DNA of 11,721 bases, taken from NCBI GenBank assembly GCA_022572865.1, contig JACZVB010000014.1, forward strand, positions 1 through 11,721. Direction: 5' to 3'. The translations under genes were made by a program, and so were the position numbers. Under the pieces are notes generated by a model, which did not search any database, was not told the DNA's origin, and saw only the letters and a list, made by a program, of their open reading frames with translations. Of the stretch, positions 6,251-11,721 are shown piece after piece (position 1 is the stretch's first letter; every line of letters begins with the position of its first letter). This DNA is from Chloroflexota bacterium. Its GTDB lineage: Bacteria > Chloroflexota > Dehalococcoidia > Plut-88900.

Positions 6251-6892
6251 TTACTGCAGCATTCGGACCACCCCGATAACCTTGCCTTTTATAGACAGGT
6301 TGTCGGGGCTCACATATATGGGGTCCATCTGAGAGTTAGCGGGTTGGAGTCTTATCCGTCCGGGCTCCCTGTAGAACCGCTTTAGAGTAACCTCCTCCTC
6401 TGCCTCGAGCCACGCCGCCACCATGTCGCCATCATCGGCGGTGTTGGTGTACTCCATCAGGACGATATCGCCATCGTCGATGAGGGCATCTATCATCGAT
6501 GTCCCCTTGACCCTCAGGGCGAAGACGTTCTCCTTGTTTCTCATCAGCGCCTGGGGAATCTCCAATGTGTCCATCGAGTCGGTAAATGACCCGGCGTCGG
6601 AGGTGGGAACGGGCAAAGGCTCGCCGGCTGCGATGAGTCCGATGAGGGGGATCCTGGTAGCCCTGGTTACACTTCGCTCCTCGCCTATGATCTCAATGCC
6701 CCTGGAAACTCCCGAGTCCCTGCGTATATGTCCCTCTCTCTCCAGTGCCCGCAGATGATAGTCCGCCACGGAGGTTGAGCTCATGCCGCAGAATTTCACG
6801 ATGTCCCGGACGGTGGGTGGGTACCCCTTGTCGTCCAGAAACTTCCTGATTACATTCAGTACCCGACGTCTCTGGGGTGAAAGGTCTTTCAT
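6251..6892 (-). CDS. lexA: LexA, SOS-response repressor and autopeptidase
   Basis: LexA represses DNA-damage genes and cleaves itself when RecA filaments form. The 213-residue product has the winged helix domain at 1 to about 68 (Y-P-P-T-V-R-D-I, then recognition helix S-S-T-S-V-A-D-Y-H-L) and the S24 peptidase domain at about 80-213. The cleavage site is A89-G90 (I-A-A-G-E-P-L). The catalytic dyad is S132 (K-G-T-S-M) and K171 (V-T-L-K-R-F), so it should be fully self-cleaving. The ATG at 6892 has AAGGAG at 6902-6897, only four bases away. Its own promoter and an SOS box lie directly upstream, indicating autoregulation. It is monocistronic as far as visible. Confidence 0.97.
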   Translation of the reverse strand: MKDLSPQRRRVLNVIRKFLDDKGYPPTVRDIVKFCGMSSTSVADYHLRALEREGHIRRDSGVSRGIEIIGEERSVTRATRIPLIGLIAAGEPLPVPTSDAGSFTDSMDTLEIPQALMRNKENVFALRVKGTSMIDALIDDGDIVLMEYTNTADDGDMVAAWLEAEEEVTLKRFYREPGRIRLQPANSQMDPIYVSPDNLSIKGKVIGVVRMLQ

Positions 6893-6907
6893 CTGGCTCC
6901 TTATGCG

Positions 6908-6921
6908 AGAACGAGTGTTCT
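6908..6921. promoter_or_regulatory. LexA operator (SOS box)
   Basis: AGAAC-GAGT-GTTCT is a perfect palindrome of the GAAC-N4-GTTC class bound by Gram-positive-type LexA. It covers the transcription start predicted from the -10 box (near 6919), so bound LexA should block its own gene. I found no second such box in the window. Confidence 0.85.
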
Positions 6922-6925
6922 AGCA

Positions 6926-6954
6926 ATACTAACAAGAGCGCAGGCAGTTGTCAA
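6926..6954 (-). promoter_or_regulatory. lexA promoter
   Basis: On the minus strand a perfect TTGACA (6954-6949) and TAGTAT (6931-6926) are 17 bases apart. Predicted start near 6919 gives a leader of about 27 bases. The SOS box begins five bases after the -10 element. Repeat copy 2 starts 21 bases upstream of the -35 box. Confidence 0.75.
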
Positions 6955-6975
6955 CTCGCGCGGCCATGATTGATT

Positions 6976-7122
6976 AATAACAGTCTCGACCATCCCCCCT
7001 CGGTCCCCCCTTCCTGCCAGGAAGGGGGGAGAAATAGCTCTGGGGGAACACCGCCCAGGCCCCCTACCAAAGGGGGTAAACCCCCTCTGGACCCCCTTTC
7101 CGTGAAACTTATTAAACGGCCT
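6976..7122. repeat. Interspersed intergenic repeat, copy 2
   Basis: It shares both edges with copy 1: AATAACAGTCTCGACCATCC on the left and CTTATTAAACGGCCT on the right, same orientation. The interior holds a perfect 12-bp stem with a 3-base loop, TCCCCCCTTCCT (7004-7015) with AGGAAGGGGGGA (7019-7030). Several C-run/G-run blocks follow (7060-7097). TTAATAA (6974-6980) and TTATTAA (7109-7115) form a 7-bp terminal inverted repeat. It sits between the lexA promoter and the end of the reductase-like gene and has no coding content. Confidence 0.72.
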
Positions 7123-7141
7123 GGCCTGAGAACCGGGCAGG

Positions 7142-7966
7142 TTAGCGGGTCCGGTTGATCTCGGCCTGGTGATGCGCCGCCGCGAAACATCGGGCAAAGG
7201 TATCCTCCGCTGCCGCCGCATCCAGCACCTGCAGCCCCGCATTAGTCATGTTGCCCGGCACCCGGGCATGGTCCAATTTGGCTTCCAGAGCCTCCTGGCT
7301 GCATACGATTTCGCTGAGGGACTGGGCCGTACACCTGAGCGTTCCCAGCGAGATGGCCTGGGCATCCTCTCTGGACAACCCGTTGCTCTCTCCGTAGGCT
7401 ATCATGGCCTTGAGGACCGGATACAGAAAGAACTGGCCGCAGGCGTGGAGGACGGTAAAGCTGTCCAGGGCCCCGTCCCCTACTATCAGCACCCGGTCAC
7501 AAAAGCGACCCCAGTACTCCTTAAGCTCGGCCAGCTTTTGAGCATCGATACCCGGCTCTGGATTGATGGCCAGGTACCCGGTCTTAGTGGTGATAAAGGG
7601 AGGAGGAAAGACCCAGGCCAGTGCGCAGTTGGCCGGAAGGTATTTTCGATAAAAAGTCAGGGGGAGTGCGGCCGCCCCGACGGCGAAGATCTGATCTTCC
7701 CGGATGCAAGGTCCAATCTCTTCCATTAGGTCCGCCATCTGCTCCGGACGGACCAGGGGATAGATCATATCGGCGTCGCGGCAGGCCTCTCGATTGTCCG
7801 CCAGCACCTGGATGCCATATTTCTCCTCCACCTCCGCCCGCCGCTCCGCCCTCCTGTGGGTCGCCACCACCTCGATTCCCCGCCCACGCTCCTCGGGGCT
7901 GGCGATGACATTGAGCAGCACTTCGGCGTAGCGCCCCGCACCCAGTATGACGATCTTCTTGATCAT
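7142..7966 (-). CDS. Pyrroline-5-carboxylate reductase-like NAD(P)-binding protein, divergent
   Basis: The 274-residue product has the ProC architecture: an N-terminal Rossmann fold with I-L-G-A-G-R-Y-A (7-14), an L-V-R-P-E-Q-M segment (71-77) matching the V-K-P-x-x-M of ProC, and the C-terminal helical dimerisation domain with P-G-N-M-T-N-A-G-L (237-245) in place of P-G-G-T-T-x-x-G-L. The substrate region is altered: the S-G-S-G-P-A-Y motif of true ProC is H-A-C-G-Q-F-F (174-180), and the P-N-T-P loop is replaced by F-P-P-P-F-I-T-T-K (120-128). Proline synthesis is therefore uncertain; another imine or keto substrate is plausible. The ATG has AAGGAG 7 bases upstream. It follows the Ldh2-family gene by 54 bases on the same strand. 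Confidence 0.8.
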   Translation of the reverse strand: MIKKIVILGAGRYAEVLLNVIASPEERGRGIEVVATHRRAERRAEVEEKYGIQVLADNREACRDADMIYPLVRPEQMADLMEEIGPCIREDQIFAVGAAALPLTFYRKYLPANCALAWVFPPPFITTKTGYLAINPEPGIDAQKLAELKEYWGRFCDRVLIVGDGALDSFTVLHACGQFFLYPVLKAMIAYGESNGLSREDAQAISLGTLRCTAQSLSEIVCSQEALEAKLDHARVPGNMTNAGLQVLDAAAAEDTFARCFAAAHHQAEINRTR

Positions 7967-8020
7967 GCCTGAACTCCTTACACCAGCGGGGTCTATCAGC
8001 AGCCACCAGGCCAGAGGCCT

Positions 8021-9103
8021 TCACCCAGCCCCGAGGTTCTCCGAGGGGAACTGTATCCCCAGCTCATCGGCCAGCCCCTTGAGGGAGTCCCTAACCTCCG
8101 GGTGAAGGGGGATGCCGGTGCGAGACCTCTCCTGATAGGTCTCGTGCTCCTTCAGCCCCGGCACCAGCACCCGCTCGTCCCCCAGCCCCGTCGGAGTGGA
8201 ACGGAGGCTCCTTATCATGTCGTCCATCATCTCTTTGAAATCCTCCACAGGGCGGAAGCTCTCGATGCGGATAGCCCCGAGGAAATGGCCTACGGTCCTG
8301 CCCTCTCGCGATAGGGCGGCCCCGAACCCGACCCCCGACAACACCCCCGATAGGATATCCACCAGTATGCCCAATCCGTATCCCTTGTAGCTGCTGAGCT
8401 CGGGGGTGGACCCCAGGGCCAGCAAGGCCCCGCCATCCCAGTAATCGTTAGGGTCGGTGGTGCCGGCTCCGTGCTTATCGACTGCCCAGCCCAGGGGGAT
8501 GGGCTCTCCCTTCCGGCGGGCCAGTTCCAGCTTCCCAACCGCAACGGTGCTTGTGGCCATATCCAGGACGTAGGGCGGCTCCTTGCCGGCAGGCACGGCA
8601 AAGCTGATGGCATTGGTCCCCAGCCTTCGCTCCAGGCCAAAGGTCGGGAGCACCGCTGGAGAGGCGTTGGTCATAGATATGCCGATCATATCGTGGGGCA
8701 AGGCCATCATCGAGTAATAGCCCGCGGCCCCGTAGTGATGGCTGTTGGTTACCGCTACCATGGCAACGCCGTTTGCCTCGGCCTTTTCGATGGCCAGCTT
8801 CATGGCGTTGTAGGCCACCACCAGTCCCAGGCCCCCATCCCCATCCAGCAGGGCTGTCGTCGGGCCTTCCTGAATCGTGAGGCACCGGGCCCGAGGGTTT
8901 ATCCTGCCGCTTCTGAGACCGGGCACATATGCATTGTGGGAGGAGAGGTGTGCGATCCCGTGGGAGTCGATCCCCCGAAGGTCGGTATCGATGAGGACGT
9001 CCGCCGAAATACTCGCGTCCCGGGAGGTCATGCCGCACCGGGTCAGTATCTCCCGGGTCAACCTCCTGAGGTCGTCCGCGTGGTATCGAGGTGAGGTATC
9101 CAT
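8021..9103 (-). CDS. Ldh2/malate dehydrogenase family NAD(P)-dependent oxidoreductase
   Basis: Members of this non-Rossmann family reduce 2-keto acids or cyclic imines: malate/lactate, sulfolactate, ureidoglycolate, diketogulonate, and pyrroline- or piperideine-2-carboxylate. The 360-residue product is of usual length. It shows D-L-R-G-I-D-S-H-G (41-49) with the conserved His48, T-N-S-H-H-Y-G-A-A-G (119-128), R-R-L-G-T-N-A-I-S-F, V-L-D-M-A-T-S and Y-K-G-Y-G-L-G. The exact substrate cannot be read from the sequence. The ATG at 9103 lacks a clear ribosome binding site, but the family's N-terminal helix begins right after it. It is probably cotranscribed with the ProC-like gene, which favours an imino acid or related substrate (inference). 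Confidence 0.93.
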   Translation of the reverse strand: MDTSPRYHADDLRRLTREILTRCGMTSRDASISADVLIDTDLRGIDSHGIAHLSSHNAYVPGLRSGRINPRARCLTIQEGPTTALLDGDGGLGLVVAYNAMKLAIEKAEANGVAMVAVTNSHHYGAAGYYSMMALPHDMIGISMTNASPAVLPTFGLERRLGTNAISFAVPAGKEPPYVLDMATSTVAVGKLELARRKGEPIPLGWAVDKHGAGTTDPNDYWDGGALLALGSTPELSSYKGYGLGILVDILSGVLSGVGFGAALSREGRTVGHFLGAIRIESFRPVEDFKEMMDDMIRSLRSTPTGLGDERVLVPGLKEHETYQERSRTGIPLHPEVRDSLKGLADELGIQFPSENLGAG

Positions 9104-9282
9104 GTTGTGGTTCGAGGGCGTCGGGGCCGCACCCTTTCAGACATGCAGGGGTCAACTCTCGTTAGGCTTCAACGCATTCTAACCTCAGTCCCCCGGTTTT
9201 GGAAAGCTGTTCATACCTCTCAGGCCCTTGATGGCGCTCACATGATGGGTGCGATAGGAATATAGCCCCAGATTTTCCTTGC

Positions 9283-9291
9283 TGGTATACT
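9283..9291 (+). promoter_or_regulatory. Candidate extended -10 promoter for the PAC2 gene
   Basis: TG at 9283-9284, one base, then TATACT (9286-9291) forms an extended -10 element. No recognisable -35 is found at the right distance. It would start transcription near 9298, upstream of the hairpin at 9313-9352. Confidence 0.3.
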
Positions 9292-9312
9292 TGGGCTTGA
9301 ATCGTGGCCGGA

Positions 9313-9352
9313 AACCGCTGCATTCCATCGCCGGGTCCGGGCGTCAGCGGTT
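9313..9352 (+). repeat. Hairpin in the leader of the PAC2 gene
   Basis: AACCGCTG (9313-9320) and CAGCGGTT (9345-9352) are exact reverse complements, with a nested CGCC/GGCG stem (9329-9332 and 9340-9343). No T-run follows. It ends 22 bases before the ATG, leaving the ribosome site free, so it may protect or tune the message. Confidence 0.45.
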
Positions 9353-9374
9353 ATCTATTAGAAGACATGCGTGT

Positions 9375-10241
9375 ATGAGCAACCTTCACATTCTGAAAAT
9401 TCCTAAACTCCGGAACCCTCGTGTGGTGGCCGGCTTCTCCGGGTGGGCAAATGCAGGCGAGGTCTCCACTGGGATCGTCTCCTATCTGAAAAGCAAGCTG
9501 AAACCGGTAAAGTACGCCGAGCTGGACCCGGACCCGTTCTATGACTTTACCTCTGCCAGGCCCGTCGCTTCCATCACCGACGGGGTCATCCGGCGATTCA
9601 AGTTCGTCTCCAACGAGTTTTACTACTGGGAAGACCCCGAAGGCCAAAAGGACCTGATCCTGTTCCTGGGGGCTGAGCCCCACCTCAGGTGGAGGGAGTA
9701 CACAGAGGCGTTCTTTTCCGCCTTTCAGGACTTAGACCCGGCGGAGCTAATTCTGCTGGGAAGTTTCTACGACTCCACACCCCATTCCCGGCCTCCCCAG
9801 GTATCGGCGGCTTTGACCGATAGCGGGATGCGGGCCACCCTGGAGGAGTACGACCTCCAGTTCACCGACTACCAGGGGCCCACCTCCATACACTCGATGC
9901 TGGAGCACACCGCACAGGAGATGGGCCTGCCCAGCATCAGCCTCTGGAGCGGTACCCCCCACTACCTGCCCACCGCCAACCCAAAGGCCTGGCTGGCGGT
10001 GCTGGAGCGCCTGCTGCCGATGCTGGGCATCCAGCTGGACCTGCAGGACCTCGAGCGCAAGGGCGAGAGGCTGGTGCAGCAGGTAAACCAGGCCCTGGTC
10101 CAGAACCCCAAGCTCCGGCAGTACGTCCGGCAGTTGGAGCGGGCCATTGAGGCCCAGGAGGAGCAGGAGCCTCTTAGAAGCGACGAGATAATAAAGAGCC
10201 TGGAGGAGTTCCTCAAGAGGAAACAGCGGGAAGACTCTTAG
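9375..10241 (+). CDS. PAC2-family protein (proteasome assembly chaperone 2-like, DUF75)
   Basis: The 288-residue product begins MSNLHILKIP and then shows the family's N-terminal strand and glycine loop, V-V-A-G-F-S-G-W-A-N-A-G-E-V-S-T-G (about 17-33). Such proteins are common in archaea, actinobacteria and Chloroflexota. Their bacterial role is not established; the eukaryotic relative helps proteasome assembly. The last 75 residues are charged and helical, with a probable coiled coil around Q-Y-V-R-Q-L-E-R-A-I-E and a Lys/Arg-rich end. An earlier in-frame TTG at 9279 would add 32 residues that do not look like the family, so the ATG at 9375 is chosen despite a weak AGAAG ribosome site. No proteasome genes are in view. 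Confidence 0.85.
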   Translation: MSNLHILKIPKLRNPRVVAGFSGWANAGEVSTGIVSYLKSKLKPVKYAELDPDPFYDFTSARPVASITDGVIRRFKFVSNEFYYWEDPEGQKDLILFLGAEPHLRWREYTEAFFSAFQDLDPAELILLGSFYDSTPHSRPPQVSAALTDSGMRATLEEYDLQFTDYQGPTSIHSMLEHTAQEMGLPSISLWSGTPHYLPTANPKAWLAVLERLLPMLGIQLDLQDLERKGERLVQQVNQALVQNPKLRQYVRQLERAIEAQEEQEPLRSDEIIKSLEEFLKRKQREDS

Positions 10242-10381
10242 CTCCACGGGCCGTGTCCCCCGACCCCGATCCACCCTGCTTCACCCCAAGGGTGGAAGCC
10301 CCTCAGATGGGTAGGGCCTGCACCCACGGCCAGCGTTTCCATAGAGCTAACGAAATGCGGCTCTTCCCGCCCGTCGGTGCC

Positions 10382-10699
10382 TTAGCAGTAGGGCCCGAGG
10401 AATGTGCCGCCGATTACATGGAGATGACCGTGTTCCTGGCTCTGCATGGCATCTGCCCCGAAGTTGGACAGCAGTCTGAACCCGTTGGGGCAGTACAGCT
10501 TGCCCATCTCCACGGCCACTGCCCCGGCCTTTGATATGTCCTGCCAGAACTCCTCCTGGGTAGCGTGCTTCTTTCCCACCACTAGAAGCATGACCGGCAC
10601 CCAGTCCAGCTTGTTATCGAAGACGATGATGTCATCGTCCTCGTAACGGATGTTGGCGGGAGACTTCCTCTCGATTATGTCACAGAATTCGCAGGCCAT
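10382..10699 (-). CDS. Small HIT-family protein (histidine triad)
   Basis: HIT proteins hydrolyse or transfer nucleotides through a His nucleophile. The 105-residue product carries the triad H90-G-H92-L-H94-V-I-G-G, with H92 the expected nucleophile, preceded by N-F-G-A-D-A-M-Q-S where Hint proteins have a G-x-x-x-x-Q-S loop. C3 and C6 (C-E-F-C) resemble the zinc-binding start of many HIT proteins. It is a little shorter than the usual 110-115. One oddity is M37 in V-P-V-M-L-L-V-V, where Hint proteins usually have His (P-x-H-x-L-V). Its ATG is 14 bases past the stop of the AAA+ gene, without a clear ribosome site of its own, so coupling to that gene is likely. It converges on the PAC2 gene. 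Confidence 0.9.
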   Translation of the reverse strand: MACEFCDIIERKSPANIRYEDDDIIVFDNKLDWVPVMLLVVGKKHATQEEFWQDISKAGAVAVEMGKLYCPNGFRLLSNFGADAMQSQEHGHLHVIGGTFLGPYC

Positions 10700-10713
10700 A
10701 TGTATGGAGCCGG

Positions 10714-11721
10714 CTACCGCGCTCCCCGCCCCCGCTGCGAGCCTCGTAGCGACCTGGCAGGCGAGGTGTCCCCGCTCCGGTAGTCGGGTGCGGTGATGGC
10801 GAAAAACATGGTCAAGCCGGGGTCGGCCAGCCTTGAGCTGATCCTGGTATCGATGTCGTCCAGGGAGAGGGCGGTGGTAATGACCGTGGGAAGCCGGGCG
10901 TTATACCGGTAGTTGATGATCTGGTACAGCTTCTCTTTGGCCCAGGGGGTGGCAGCCTGCTCGCCGTAGTCGTCTAGGACCAGCAGGGGCACCGTCCTCA
11001 CCTTGTTAAAGAGCTGATCGTAGGTGATCTTGCTGTCGGGGGCGTAGGTCGAGCGCAGGTAGTCCAGCAGGTCCGGCACCAGGATAAAGAGGTTCTCTCT
11101 CCCCTGCTGACGGTGATAGTGGGCGATGGCCGCCGCAAGATGAGTCTTACCCCGTCCCGGCGGACCCATGAGCACCAGCCAGCCATCGAGGGACTTGGCG
11201 AAGCTCAGGGCCGCCCTGTAGGCGTCCTCCAGATTTCTCCTGGCCGTGCCGACCAGGTTCCGGCCCCTGGGTTTGAATGCCTCGAAAGTCATCCCAGCAG
11301 GCAGGGACAGGTCGAGGCTGTCCATGGCGTTCAGCACCGACGAGTGTCTCTCCACATCCAGCACAGTGGACAGGGCGGGATCGGTGAGGCGGCTTTGCAG
11401 ATTCTCATCCAGCTGGTCCAGGGGCACGTTGGTGGTGATGACCGTTGGCAGCTGACTGTTGAACCGGTGGTTCAGCACCTGGAACAGCTTCTCCTTGGCC
11501 CAGGGGGTGCCGGACTGGACCCCCAGGTCGTCCAGGATAAGGAGGGGGGCATTACGCACCAGTTCGAAGAGGTCGTCGTAGGTGACCTGGCTGTTGGGGG
11601 TAAATGTGGCCCGGAGATGGTCCAGCAGGTCCGGGACTATCATAAAGTACACCCTCAGGCCCCGGTCAATGCAATGGTTGGCGACGGCCGCCGCCAGGTA
11701 GGCCTTGCCGCTTCCACTGCT
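10714..11721 (-). CDS. Double-module DnaC/IstB-like AAA+ ATPase (partial, start beyond window)
   Basis: The frame stays open to the last base, so the N-terminus is missing; 335 residues are visible. Two DnaC-type AAA+ modules are joined in tandem. Module 1 has Walker A S-G-S-G-K-A-Y at the window edge, Walker B L-L-I-L-D-D, sensor 1 T-T-N and an L-Q-S-R-L-T-D-P arginine segment. Module 2 has G-P-P-G-R-G-K-T-H, L-L-V-L-D-D-Y-G, T-T-A and I-S-S-R-L-A-D-P. The Walker lysines (codons 11706-11704 and 11148-11146) and the shared T-P-W-A-K-E-K-L are each exactly 558 bases, 186 residues, apart. Module 1 has Ala after the Walker lysine; module 2 lacks the sensor-1 Asn. A helicase-loading or DNA-remodelling role is inferred from the family. 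The tail is Arg-rich. Confidence 0.9.
   Translation of the reverse strand, partial: SSGSGKAYLAAAVANHCIDRGLRVYFMIVPDLLDHLRATFTPNSQVTYDDLFELVRNAPLLILDDLGVQSGTPWAKEKLFQVLNHRFNSQLPTVITTNVPLDQLDENLQSRLTDPALSTVLDVERHSSVLNAMDSLDLSLPAGMTFEAFKPRGRNLVGTARRNLEDAYRAALSFAKSLDGWLVLMGPPGRGKTHLAAAIAHYHRQQGRENLFILVPDLLDYLRSTYAPDSKITYDQLFNKVRTVPLLVLDDYGEQAATPWAKEKLYQIINYRYNARLPTVITTALSLDDIDTRISSRLADPGLTMFFAITAPDYRSGDTSPARSLRGSQRGRGAR

Noticed and set aside
9279..9374. Upstream TTG start that would lengthen the PAC2 protein by 32 residues
   Set aside because: The extra residues do not look like the family and include the leader hairpin; the candidate -10 overlaps this start.
10271..10295. CCACCCT/AGGGTGG hairpin in the convergent gap between the PAC2 and HIT genes
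   Set aside because: A 7-bp stem with an 11-base loop and no T-run is too weak to call a terminator.

Overview
The window reads as a chromosomal stretch from an uncultured GC-rich bacterium. Chloroflexota (Dehalococcoidia-like) is my best guess. It rests on TTG starts, a Gram-positive-style GAAC-N4-GTTC SOS box in front of lexA, a B. subtilis-type AroH, and a Thermotoga-type DAHP synthase. It is an inference from gene style, not a marker-based assignment.

Layout. (1) 1-1649, minus strand: a molybdenum hydroxylase operon in the order FAD subunit, 2Fe-2S subunit, Mo subunit, the last cut by the window edge, with a good sigma70 promoter at 1753-1781. (2) 1804-1969: a hairpin-rich intergenic repeat. 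A second copy lies at 6976-7122. (3) 2107-4359, plus strand: an aromatic amino acid operon trpA-aroH-aroF behind its own promoter. aroF supplies the first shikimate-pathway product, AroH converts chorismate to prephenate, and TrpA makes indole for tryptophan; no trpB is present. (4) 4494-5153, minus: a 1-Cys (Prx6-type) peroxiredoxin whose codon use differs from its neighbours. (5) 5568-5997, plus: a near-consensus promoter, a short foldable leader, and two tandem unlisted mini-genes of 43 and 47 codons. Both encode desulforedoxin-like FeS4 proteins (C-x2-C-x15-C-C). With the peroxiredoxin they may form a small redox-stress island. (6) 6251-6954, minus: lexA with a promoter and an SOS operator over its predicted transcription start. 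(7) 7142-9103, minus: an Ldh2/malate dehydrogenase family oxidoreductase followed by a divergent pyrroline-5-carboxylate-reductase-like protein, probably cotranscribed. (8) 9375-10241, plus: a PAC2-family protein with a structured leader. (9) 10382-11721, minus: a DnaC/IstB-like ATPase with two tandem AAA+ modules, open to the window edge, followed by a small HIT-family protein.

The most unusual items are the tandem desulforedoxin-like mini-genes with their foldable leader, the double AAA+ loader whose two modules carry different active-site losses, and the repeat that sits at nearly the same distance upstream of two separate TTGACA promoters. No tRNA, rRNA, CRISPR array or intact transposon was seen.
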